A DNA stretch of 10,712 bases, taken from contig LSSL01003248.1 of the NCBI GenBank assembly GCA_001953115.1, positions 1 through 10,712 on the forward strand, written 5' to 3'. Below the pieces are notes generated by a model. The model was not told the origin of the DNA, searched no databases, and worked only from the letters and a program-made list of their open reading frames with translations. Origin of the DNA: Smittium mucronatum (lineage: Eukaryota; Kickxellomycota; Harpellomycetes; Harpellales; Legeriomycetaceae). Both the position numbers and the translations under genes were made by a program. How positions within the stretch are numbered: the first letter of the stretch is position 1; each line of letters starts with the position of its first letter. Shown one piece after another: positions 1 through 9,440 of this stretch.

Positions 1-3000
1 TAACATTCAAATTATGGATCATTTTCTAAATTTGTTAAAGAATCTTAAAACCTCGATTTAAATGTTTTTCTTTAATATTTTTCTCGTTTTTTCTTTTGGA
101 TTTCAGTCTCTATCAATTATTCCTGTATTAAATGATAAAAAAATGAAGTGAAAGTAGTAAAATAATTTAATATCTTTTTTATATGAAATAAAAAATAACA
201 CTTCATTTTTAAGATTAAAATTGATGTAATAATTTTTGTTATTTGCTACATTTTTTTTAATTTATAAAAGAATTATTATTAACACAATCCTTATAAATTG
301 CTCAAGCTTTCAAAAATGAAAAAGTAAGAAACCCCATTTATGTAATCCACCTTCTCAATCATAATATTTAAAAAAAATTAATTTTTTTATTTTCATCTGC
401 ATAATTTTTCAAGAAATAGACTATAAAACTATAATTTGAATTGTATAAATTTGATTTAAGTATATATAAAGCCAAAAATAACTTATAAATTAATTATTTT
501 TTAATATGTATTCTTTTAATTGTCCCGAATATCAAATAAATTAGGAGTTTGAATAGAATGGATGTTTTATATTAAAATTTTTTAATTCATATATAATATA
601 TATTACAAAGTTTATATTAGTATTAAATTATTAATAAGATAAAATTTTAACATTATAAAATTTTCGTTTATAATAGATAATTTTTTTGAATGTATTTATT
701 TATTTAAAATATTCAGAACTTCTAAGAAAACTATAAAAATTTATTATTCTTTGGCTCAAATAAATCTATAAAAGATGAAAATATTTTTATTTTATATTTT
801 CTAACTATTTTGTTCTTTCATTGCACCTTTGTTAAGAATAGAAATCCAGAATTTATTTTTTTAGTATCCTTAATTTATTTTTTGTCAGTTTTAAGGACTA
901 TTTTAAAGATAATTAACTAATAAAAATTATATCATTATAAAATTGAACCCAAGATTTTTTTGCTATATATATATATATGACTGGGTTTTCCAAAAAATCC
1001 ACCTAGGGTTTTGAAAAATTTTTGGGATTTTATTTGATTCTTACATAAGTATTTTTTTTTTTGAAATTTAAGAATCAATATTATGTTTAGATTTTTTATT
1101 ATATTGTTCTCTCTGCTCCGAACCTCTCAAGAAATTGGATTAAGTTCCCTCTTATTTATAGTAAAAAAATAATTGGTAGCTTTTTTTTTTATGTTTAAAA
1201 GTTTTTGCTAAGTGATAGAATTAAGTTGTATAAAATAATATAGTTATAAAACGGCTGAACAGAAAGAAAAATTCTTCCATAAAAAAATTTTATTAGTAAG
1301 AAATAATTTTTTTTGCATATAATGAAAACTGATTGAATTAGATCTAATTTAAATTTCTTTTTTAAATATGTTACCACTATCATAAGAATTATCTTTATAC
1401 ACATTTTGGGTAATATTTCACCTATTAGTCGTGAAAATTAACCACATAAATTGTAAAGTTATTGTTAATTATATACTGTCACATCAATAATATTTATGAA
1501 AATAAGTTATAAATCTTGAAAAAGGGTAAGATTTTGATCAAGATAAATTATTTTTTACATAGAGTATAAAATTATAATTTAGCCTAATTGGTTACTTTTT
1601 TTTAGTCTTTCAAATTCAAAAATCCATTCGATATTTTTCCAAATAAAATTTCCTTAATTTTTAATAATTTTTTTCCAGGAAACCTAATATATATTATTAA
1701 AAAATAAATTTTCTTTACCACATTAAAAAATAAAGACGCCTTAGAGACCCTTTAATTTTTTTAAATTTGTGAAAATCACACATTTTATTATTTTGATAAC
1801 AATAAAGAATAGGCATTTTCGTTAGTTTACACATATATAAATCGACTAAACTGGATAAAATTAAACTATTTTAAATAAAATAAATTAATGTACTAAATTA
1901 TGATATTCTAAGAGATTTTTTACTAATAAATTTTTTTACAAAATAATTGAATTTATCTATTAAGAATATTTAGAATAAACCATTAAATTATGAGAAGAAT
2001 TTGATTTAACCCTTTTATTTAAATAAATGATGGATTTCGAATTTTTTTAAATACGTCAAAATGAACATTTTTTTTCAAATAATTTCTAAAATCTTAAGTA
2101 AAAAAGCATTTTTTTAAAATCTATTTATTGTTCAAGAAAATGAATCTTCTATTTTATAAATCTTTTAGGATAAAAAATTTGTAATTTTTCAAGAAAATGA
2201 TTCGTCAAATAATTGAAATATTATCAACTATATGTTTTATAAAAGAGTAAGTTAATTTATAATATTTTCACAACAATTAAAATTTTTCAAATTTTTTTTC
2301 TATCTCTCATTATTAAAAATTAAGCTCTAAAAAAAATAATTTCACAGTTGTTTTATTTATATTCTCTTGTATTAAATTATACTTTTTTAACTATCTTATT
2401 TGAAAGAAATCTCTAATTATATATTCATTATACTTGTATAAGATATTGAGATGGAATATTTAAGAGAATTAAATTTATATTGAGTTATTTTAAAAAATGT
2501 CTCAAAAAAATGCTATTATAAGGATATATAGAAAAAAGTTGAAGGTAAACTTTTTCCCGAACATGAAAAAAAAAAAATAAACTCGATAATTTTAGTTAAT
2601 CTAGAAAATAATTTTAACAGGATTATTATTTTTTGGAATTAACCTTATTGAAAAATAGTAATATAAGTATGCTAAATGTTTTTGATAGAATATAATATTA
2701 AGTTAAATTTTGAATTTAGTGTTAATTTTAAGTTGTTATATCAAAATCAGATTTGATAAATCAGAATTTATTAGGTTAGAAATCCGGGATCCAATTTATA
2801 GATTTTATAACGGTATGATAGTCGAAAACTGAATAAATTTTCTTTTTGTGATATAGACTTTTTGAAATGAAATATATTCTATTATTTATGGATTATTTTA
2901 TTTTCTTATAAATTTTGCTGAGAGTTTGTCTCACAAACTATATAAATTTTAACCGTATTTTTATTTCAATTTCTTAAGATTAAATATCTACGTTTTCAAA

Positions 3001-3354
3001 CTCTGATTCAAAATTCATTATAATTTTTTTTAATACTTTCTGATGAATTTTTTATCGGAAAAAGGATGTATTTATATATATTAAATATTAAAAATGAATA
3101 TGGATATGAAATTCCCGATATTTTTTTCCGAAATTCCATGAGTTAGCCTTATGGAATTCCTTTAAGTTTTAAGAAATAATTTGATTTATGAGATATATGA
3201 AATTACATTAGATTTTGAAGCTTGATAATGATTTTATAAAGATAATTTTAATAATATAAAATCCAAATTCCTAGTTAGATTTGTAAAAAATATAAAAAAG
3301 ATCATTTAATGGATATATTTCTCGGGTTTCAAAAGATAAAAAAATAGATCCTAT
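1..3354. other. AT-rich gene-free DNA
   Basis: I see no supported coding region here. All frames are broken by frequent stops, and the only longer open frame (minus strand, 1195-1404) translates to low-complexity Ile/Leu/Phe/Lys/Asn sequence typical of chance reading through A/T runs. The stretch holds many homopolymer A and T tracts, a short TA microsatellite near 963-978, and a small imperfect palindrome near 3131-3160. Slightly less AT-rich patches occur near 965-1030 and 2770-2830, but I could not match them to a gene or repeat family. It may be old transposon sequence decayed beyond recognition; that is inference. No tRNA, rRNA or CRISPR pattern was seen. Confidence 0.7.
963..978. repeat. 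TA dinucleotide microsatellite
   Basis: A short run of alternating T and A, about eight units, lies in the AT-rich left flank. It has no apparent link to a gene. Confidence 0.8.
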
Positions 3355-3863
3355 TGGCATTTGAGAGTTTTTTTCCCATTTAAAATCAGATAGTTTACAT
3401 AAAATATTTTTAATTATCCACAAAATTTTCTATATAATGCTTTTATTGAAAATAAGTTTAATTTACCTCATTTTTAAATAGCTGTAAGGAAACTGTTTTA
3501 GCTTTGTTAAGGATAAGGTAGATATTTATTATAATAAGATATAAGGCAACCAAGGAATAAAAAGGAACAAAAATAATAAAAGGCTTAAATTCAAAAAAGT
3601 GAGAATAAAGACTGCTTATATAACTATACACTAAATTGTTAAAAAATAATATTAAATATAATAAGGGGGTAATGTGCGTGGCAAATAATGATTGGATCAT
3701 CAAACCACCATTCTTAAGAGAAAATCCGGTCTGAAAATATTTTTTTTGTATTTTTCAATTTAAAAAATGTGGTTTGAAAGGGTGCAGGAACGGCTTTAAC
3801 GGGCTTTAATATTTTGAGAATCCAAAAAAATTTCTAGATTTGGTCCCATCTCGTTTCATTATT
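3355..3863 (-). repeat. 3' LTR of the chromovirus relic (boundaries approximate)
   Basis: This segment aligns with 10246-10712 in the same orientation. Shared blocks include CAGATA at 3387 and 10282, CAAGGAATAAAAA at 3551 and 10441, and ATTAAATATAATAA followed by a G-rich stretch near 3652 and 10533. The first two blocks are 164 and 159 bases apart in the two copies, so the match is collinear and not a chance A/T match. The high-coordinate edge is put at about 3863, where the minus strand reads TGTAATAATG just after the GC-richer end of the polyprotein region; TG is the usual LTR start. The low edge near 3355 is weaker. An open frame at 3458-3703 lies inside and is not regarded as a gene. Confidence 0.7.
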
Positions 3864-3990
3864 ACACTTAGTGGAGCCCCACCCTCACAAATAACAAGCT
3901 CCTTTGAGGGGGACTCACCAAAAGAGAGAGGAAGTATGGATGCGAAGAAAGAGAAACTGAAGATTGGATTAGGAAATTATTCATGAAAAA
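3864..3990 (-). pseudogene. 3' end of pol relic and probable polypurine tract region
   Basis: This short stretch is noticeably more GC-rich than its surroundings. It lies between the chromodomain and the 3' LTR, where chromoviruses encode a poorly conserved polyprotein tail and carry the polypurine tract that primes plus-strand DNA synthesis. On the minus strand one frame stays open through PLSFGESPSKELVICEGG (about 3930-3877), and a purine-rich GAGGGTGGGG follows at about 3885-3876, a plausible polypurine tract. Its exact position relative to the LTR edge is inferred. Confidence 0.5.
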
Positions 3991-4271
3991 AGGGAGTCTT
4001 TAGGTTAATTAAAGTGGAATTCTCATAGTAGGTCGTTTCAGTTCAATTTAGGTGCAAGTTACCATGAAAGATCGGCTGGGGTATACCCTTTCCAGTATAT
4101 GTGGTGGAAAATTTTATCATGTCTTAGCTCTGAATCTAAGACCTTGGTGACAGTGAATTCTTGTTCCCCATTTTTTACAATATTTGGATATGGATATACT
4201 ATTCTGGAGAGGATGGCGCTGATTTTATACGGCTCCAGAAGCGATTTAAGAAATATTGGGTATATTTTCAT
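3990..4271 (-). pseudogene. Integrase C-terminus and chromodomain (relic)
   Basis: In living chromoviruses this module binds histone tails and steers integration to particular chromatin. The minus frame 4271-4059 opens with MKIYPIFLKSLLEPY, close to the family's K-I-H-P-V-F-H-x-S-L-L-E-P-Y box at the end of integrase. The chromodomain begins near 4157 with EFTVTKVLDSELRH and continues to YWKGYTPADLSW, matching the usual E-V-E-x-I-L-D-S-R and V-K-W-K-G-Y-x-x-x-x-x-x-W pattern. A stop follows at 4059-4061, but the same frame still reads the expected end: LAPKLN, stop, NDLL, stop, EFHFN, in place of the normal P-A-E-N-L and E-F-H. It is therefore a decayed copy broken by stops. The plus-strand frame at 4099-4296 is its shadow. 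Confidence 0.88.
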
Positions 4272-5420
4272 GGAAACAGGGAGAAAAATTTTTTAATAGA
4301 ATTTTATAATTCATTAGATGATCTTAAAAATCTCTAGAAATAGATTGATGAACTTTTTAAATGGTCGATACGTTGATATTTCTTTAGAATTGAATCAAAC
4401 AAAATCGTTTATTTCATATTTCACAGAAGGTTTATGATAATTTTCTAAGGATATTTTAAAATTAGTGCTGAAAGATATTAAATTATTAGAGAGTTTTACA
4501 TGAGCGTCTTTAATCTACTCAAGACTGCTATCAGCAGCAGGTAATTCTGTCTAACCAAGAGAATTATGACTGAGGGACGGATTATAGTCCATTATTAAAA
4601 AGAAGTTCTATAATTTCTTTGACATTTAGACCGATTTATTGAAGAAGAGCTCAATCATCGGATGCAGATCTGACAATTTGGTTTGTTTTTAGTTAATTTA
4701 ACTACGCAATTGCTACTCCAGAGTTTTTTTTGCACGCTCCGTATGACCATCAGTCTCTGGTGGAAGAAATACAATGGTTTTATTGATAATTTGAGGAGTT
4801 GGAACATTCGTGTCTGAATCGTAACATAAACTGAGTCGGTATGGGAGGCTTTTCTTTAAAAATTCAGTTTATCAAAAAAAAATATTATGAAATGCCTGTA
4901 ATTTTCTATGGAAGTGTGCTATATTCATAAATCAATCAAATAAAACCACAATATTTTATCCCTTAGAATTTGTTAATTAGACTATATATTCCATGATTTT
5001 GGATTTGCATAGCTTCTTTAATGGAGTAGAAGATTGAGTTAGTCGTGTTTTTGTACCTTTTTCTCTTAGCGAGGTTTTATATTTCACATTTCTTGATGCG
5101 CTTTTTTATTAGCGATTTCATTTTTAGGAGCAGAAATTCTCTTTTTATTCTGCAAGGTCTTTTTAATCACAAAATTTCCCATAGTGATTGAGTAGTGCTA
5201 TTCATGGGTTTTAATTGGTTGAATATCTTGAATTATATATAGATAATCTTTTTAGGATACCAATAATTAGGTTTTTTTGAAGACCAGTGATATTTTATTC
5301 ATATTAAGTTGTAAATATTGTGAAGTGAATGCATTTTTTGGCAGCAGATTCTATATATGATCGTGAATTCTTGATTGTGATCTGGATTCGGTGCTAATAA
5401 AATTATTATAATTGTTTATG
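4272..5420 (-). pseudogene. Ty3/gypsy integrase (relic)
   Basis: Integrase would insert the element's cDNA into the genome using a zinc-binding N-terminus, a D,D,E catalytic core and a C-terminal domain. Reading leftward, a patch near 5275-5235 (NYWYPKK) resembles the Y-W-W-P box after the HH part of the zinc domain, though the Cys pair is not clear. The core is firm: about 5005-4925 reads KSKIMEYIV, stop, LTNSKG, stop, NIVVLFD, stop, FMNIAHF, matching the usual S-M-D-F-I...I-L-V-V-V-D-R-F-T-K-M-A-H-F. About 4780-4720 gives PPETDGHTERAKKTLE, matching H-P-Q-T-D-G-Q-T-E-R with the catalytic Glu kept, and near 4670-4635 is DLHPMIELFFNKSV. The C-terminal box STYRPFKKFINLF lies near 4385-4345. Several stops and frameshifts and a D-to-E change in the first acidic motif show that it is inactive. 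Confidence 0.87.
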
Positions 5421-5439
5421 CTTTCGAGAGAGGTTTTCC

Positions 5440-5811
5440 ATGCTGTTATTCTGCACGTCTTGAAAGGGAGTCGGTTTAACAAACAGCGAGCCTGGTCTAC
5501 GAGTGATGGCAAAATTGAATCGGGTATAGAAAAGTGGCAGCTCGTGATTCTTCGGTAGTGTGATTTCGTTTACTTGAAACGAAGAAGATTTTTTTGATTA
5601 GTTAGCACCTGTGTTTTCTTCAAGGATCTTTTTAAATATTGTCTCCATTCCTTAAACGCGGAAAATAAGGCCATATTCCTTTGTAGTATATGTCTAAATT
5701 GAATCAGCTAGCTAGGATTTGTACGAAAAGAAGCTGAATCGGTATAACTGATTATGTGTGGATTTATGAGATAATATGGCATCCATATAGAATTCTGAGT
5801 TTTCGGTTTCA
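5440..5811 (-). pseudogene. RNase H domain of pol (relic)
   Basis: RNase H removes the RNA strand during reverse transcription. It follows the reverse transcriptase after a frameshift near 5810. At about 5805-5755 the minus strand reads IIETENSEFYMDAILSH, matching I-V-E-T-D-A-S-D-x-A-x-G-A-I-L-S-Q; the catalytic Asp positions are now E or lost. It continues with LYRFSFFSYKS (V-A-F-Y-S-R-K) and TYTTKEYGLIF (Y-E-I-x-D-K-E-L-L-A-I), with stops between. After another frame change near 5560, LPLFYTRFNFAITRRPGS (about 5553-5500) matches the end of the domain, normally W-x-x-F-L-S-R-F-x-F-x-I-x-Y-R-P-G-S. The linker to integrase follows. Confidence 0.87.
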
Positions 5812-6660
5812 ATTATGAATACTTTCCCTGTTATTGGATAAAGAAATTATAGGTGATGACTTAGATAGATTTATTATCATTCTAAAATTAATTTCAGTCT
5901 CTGAGATCCATTTTAATGAGATGTTTTTTCTCGATAATCTTGCCAAAGGTATAGCTATTTTTGATAAGCCCAAGATAAAATTTCTATGGTATTTTACGAA
6001 TCCTAGGAAGAACTTAATACATTTAACCTTATTAGAAATTTTAAATTTTGAGAGTTTTGATGTTTTTTCTGAGTCTGAACTGATACCTTCAGATGATATA
6101 ATATGCTCCAATGGGTCTAAAACTGTTTTGAAAAAGAAAAATTTAAAGTTTTATAGTAAATCTATTTTTAAATTTTTCTTGCTAAGAATCAAACATACGT
6201 GTAGTTTGTGCTCTTCAAAGGCGTTCAAAAATTTCAGGATTTTTTCCAAGTGTGAGATCTCATATTTGTCCAGAACTTCACTGATTTCATTGTTTATGAA
6301 GCGCTGGAAATTTGCTGGGGCATTATTCAGACCGAAATAAACTGCGTAATTACAGCAAGTAAAATATTTTGTGGATAGGAGAAAATCAAACTAATCATTT
6401 GTATTTGGGTTAAGAGTTCTGCGTTTGATGATTTTTATTTTGAACTTACTGTATTTGACACAAAATCTCAACTCTCCACCATTTTTCTTTATGAACATGA
6501 TTGGCACTCAAGGAGGTGATTTTTATGTCTTATTAAAACCACTCGCTAAGTTCTTTTCAAAACAGAGATTTAGAACTTTGGGCTCTGTCATCGAGGAAAA
6601 TAAATCTGACCCAATTTTGGTGCGGGTCCGGGTCTTAAATTGATGGTGAAGATGTATTTA
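5809..6660 (-). pseudogene. Reverse transcriptase domain of pol (relic)
   Basis: This domain would copy the element's RNA into DNA. In order on the minus strand: INLRPGPAP (about 6640-6615) matches the start, normally I-D-L-x-P-G-T-x-P; PIMFIKKNGGELRFCVKY (about 6510-6455) matches P-x-x-F-V-K-K-K-D-G-x-L-R-x-C-V-D-Y; YFGLNNAPANFQRFIN (about 6337-6290) matches F-G-L-x-N-A-P-A-x-F-Q. Next, where Y-x-D-D should stand, the sequence reads HLEK near 6255-6244, so both catalytic Asp residues are gone. The rest is clear: FEEHKLHV, then EHIISSEGISSD, then FFLGFVKYHRNFILG up to the RNase H boundary. The stretch 6111-5809 is one open minus frame of 100 codons. The 168-codon plus frame at 5834-6340 is its antisense shadow. 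Stops and frame changes elsewhere make it a pseudogene. Confidence 0.92.
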
Positions 6661-7738
6661 TGTGGTTTTGGAGAAATTTGGCCATATTTTTACTGAATAT
6701 TTAGGCGAATTAGGCATACCATTTTTAATGAATCAATAGATTCAGTACACGCATTAAATATTTCATCTAATGAATAAAGCCTCCCATAAGCATAATTGAC
6801 TTTTAGAAAATAATAAATGGTATAAATAAAAAAGCTTAAGCATTTTGTAATGGATAGCTTTTAAACTCTTCTCTTTCCATATCTTTTATATTTTTTGTTA
6901 GTATATCCGTTTACCTTTTATTATTATAATTATCCCGTTAAACCTGATAATTACACCCTTTTGGAATATAATGAACAGTAGATGATTATTCAGGGTCAAT
7001 ATATATGCTTTCTAAATTTTTATGTGTTTTTTGCATTTATAAATCACTTGGTTCTACATCATGATCAATATTTGAGGTATTAATGGTGTTTTCGTCTTAT
7101 TATTCCAGAGAATCAGCGTCGAAAAATTATTAGACATCAAAAGTAACAACTTTAGATGAACCTTCATTGTTTTATTCGAAGCTTTCGTTAGATATTTTAT
7201 CCTCTTCATTTTATGGCTGACTGAATATGGAGTTTATCGATTCTAAATTATGGATACAATAGTTTTTAAAGATTAAGTATTGGAATTCTAGAGTTTTTAC
7301 ACAATCTGAAATCTGAGCTGTTCATTTTTAGCCAAAGTTGGCCAAGAGCAAAAGGTGTGCTGGAGGGGGGGGGTTATAGAGTACATGGTTATTTTGTTGA
7401 AGTGGAAATTTCTAAAAATAAGCTCAGTTTCAGAGTATTGTTGGTATAAGGGATGATAGATGTCAGTTTTTCTGTTAATTTATTCAAGGATGATATAGTG
7501 TTATAGATTTCTGTATGCAAGATTTAAAAGTTTAATAAGTTTGTAATCATTAAAACCACCATATTCTCCTGAGTCAGTAAAAAATAAAGCTTCAACATAC
7601 GATGATGATATGTTTTAAAATCTAATTGTTGCAAAAAAGAACTTTATGGCAGAAATACTACTATAATATAACTAATCAACTAAATTAATTCCAATATTAG
7701 CTTATTTCTTCCTACTGGAATCAAATTTTTCCAAAATT
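6661..7738 (-). pseudogene. Expected protease / gag-pol linker region, unresolved
   Basis: In a Ty3/gypsy element the aspartic protease lies between the gag zinc knuckle and the reverse transcriptase, which is this interval of about 1.1 kb. The order and the length fit, but I could not find a D-S-G or D-T-G protease motif on the minus strand, nor any open frame that resembles the family. Just before the RT start, around 6700-6660, there is a weak resemblance to the pre-RT segment (PKYSVKIWPNFSKTT). A run of nine G on the plus strand at 7365-7373 is unusual for such AT-rich DNA. The call rests on position only. Confidence 0.4.
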
Positions 7739-8252
7739 AGATTTTTATAGTACTAATATGCTATGTAATCAAGATTACCATTATGGAGGCAAATTCCTTG
7801 GCGGTGACACCGTTTATTTTTTTTTTGGAAGAGCGGAGAACAGTCTATGGTTTTAACTACTTCGATTTACATATCAAAACAGGAATATTTAAGATTTGGA
7901 GAAGGTACAGATGGATTATATTTATATAGCTTACTGGTTGGTTTACAGGTCTTGGTGGGGCACAAAATCAGAGTTTCTTTGTTTAAGAGAAGTAAAACTG
8001 TTAATAATATCAAAAATTCAAATGGTAATACCAAAGATGCATTCAAAAAAATTAGGGAGTTTTCCATGTTATAAAATATATAAAGTTGTCATTTAGATCC
8101 AGTTAGAATTCATCAACGAGAGAAATCTGGTCCAAAACACTGAATCTAGAAATTTTTCTAAATTCTACTGCCTATGCGGCATCCGGTCTAGTTTCTTGAT
8201 TGATTTCCCCAATGAAAGACTGGGTTATATTTGAATTATGTGGTGACGTGAA
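7739..8252 (-). pseudogene. gag C-terminal part: capsid end and broken zinc knuckle (relic)
   Basis: Gag forms the virus-like particle and binds element RNA. In one minus frame, NPSVPSPNLKYSCFDM (about 7918-7870), a stop, then IEVVKTIDCSPLFQKKN (about 7862-7812) resembles the end of a chromovirus capsid domain, where L-S-P-x-L-K-D is followed by a segment ending I-D-x-R-L-x-x-R-R. The same frame continues into GICLHNGNLDYIAY (about 7794-7753), which has the spacing of a CCHC zinc knuckle (C-x2-C-x4-H-x4-C), but its four ligands now read C, N, Y and Y. Upstream, 8067-7867 is open in this frame, while another frame around 7990-7955 shows LKQRNSDF, like the L-K-Q...S-D-Y region of gag, implying a frameshift. 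The plus frames at 7847-8096 are shadows. The inverted-repeat element begins at 8255, directly upstream in gag's reading direction. Confidence 0.62.
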
Positions 8253-8254
8253 TA

Positions 8255-8614
8255 TTGGACTATTTCAATTTGACATACTGACAATTTAATTTAATATTTT
8301 CACCACTTTACAATTTCACTTACCGCACAGTTGGTCTAATTTATATTTATACTATCGCCCAATTAACACGCCTAAAAATTTTCAATTTTCTAAATTGACC
8401 TATTCTTACATATTCCTACAGCAAAATTGGCACATTTTCAAAATTTCTTACTATTTTTTTATATATTTAATTTATCATAATAATTCAATTGCTTCCAATA
8501 AGAGTTCATAAAGTATATGACCCTCCAAAAATCAAAATTTTAGCAAAAGATATTAAATTTTGAGGATTTTAGTCACTAAGCAACATATTTTAAATTTTAC
8601 CCGTGTAACTGAAT
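8255..8614 (+). repeat. Left terminal inverted repeat (360 bp)
   Basis: This arm pairs with 9441-9800: position x pairs with 18055 minus x. Twelve mismatches all fall in 8255-8430; 8431-8614 is identical to its partner. Eight of the twelve are transitions. Motifs resembling TTGGnC recur in the arm at 8255, 8331, 8395 (TTGACC), 8427, and on the opposite strand near 8357-8362. Confidence 0.95.
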
Positions 8615-9440
8615 GTAGCATAACAAAATTTATTTAATTATACAAAGACAATATTTATAAATGGGTTAAGTAGTACGTTTAAAACATTTTATCGTCCACT
8701 CTAATTTATTTTAATAATATGAAAATTTAAAGTGGTATTTAAAAGCTCTATATGATTAAATATTTCACGGGAATAAAAGCTTAAGATATTTTCTTATATA
8801 GTTATAATCTTTGGGGCATATATATTTCCTTACAAATATTTGAGCAGGTGCTAAGTGTACCAATTACATCAGCTTAAGTGGTCGGAAAAAGAATTTAATA
8901 CCCTATATTGAATCTTAAATTGCAATATTTTATGAAGTTAATGCCCTGCATTGAGTTATTTTTTAGATTTATAGTTACTTTAGTATATACCGCTATTATA
9001 AATATAAATATATCGTTTTTGTAAATTTCTGACAGTATTTTATTTTATTTTCCTTAGAACTTTATAAAATATTAATCTCCTATTATTTTTCTTTGTTTGA
9101 AGGATGTATTTACAAATAAGATTAAGATTGTTTTTTTGTTACTTTAATTAGAATTATACGCGATTTCAAAGCTATTAACCAATATAAAACAAATTTTTGT
9201 GTATAAATATGCATCCATAAATATAACATTGAATCAATAGAGGATTTGAATACTATGTAAATTGGGGGTCAAATCTTTTGGATAAGGTTCCATAAAATTC
9301 AATAGTTTTGTCCAATATTTTATATAGGTTTGTGTCCTCATTTTTTATGCAAATTTTTTTTTTGTAATTCATAATTTTGTATCTTCTTAATGTATAATCA
9401 TTTTATATCTGAGATATTATTCTAGTTGCAATAAAGTGTA
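8615..9440. other. Non-coding centre of the inverted-repeat element
   Basis: This 826-bp segment separates the two arms. It is very AT-rich, has stops in all frames, and shows no transposase motif. A small hairpin with seven-base arms lies at 9243-9275. Nothing else was recognised. Confidence 0.7.

Noticed and set aside
1195..1404. Minus-strand open frame of 69 codons
   Set aside because: Low-complexity translation from A/T runs, with no motif or supporting context.
3458..3703. Minus-strand open frame of 81 codons, hydrophobic
   Set aside because: It lies inside the 3' LTR, and the matching part of the other LTR does not keep it open. The Leu/Ile/Phe/Tyr-rich translation is expected from A/T-rich DNA.
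4099..4296. Plus-strand open frame of 65 codons
   Set aside because: Antisense shadow of the SLLEPY box and chromodomain on the minus strand.
5834..6340. Longest open frame (168 codons, plus strand)
   Set aside because: It lies antisense to the reverse transcriptase relic, whose minus-strand motifs are clear, and its own translation matches no family.
6425..6643. Plus-strand open frame of 72 codons
   Set aside because: Antisense to the N-terminal part of the reverse transcriptase relic.
7847..8096. Two overlapping plus-strand open frames
   Set aside because: They overlap the minus-strand gag relic that reads through to the zinc knuckle; neither translation resembles a protein family.
8246..8254. 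Nine-base target duplication (Mutator-like) around the inverted-repeat element
   Set aside because: The nine bases left of 8255 and right of 9800 do not match; only TA is shared.
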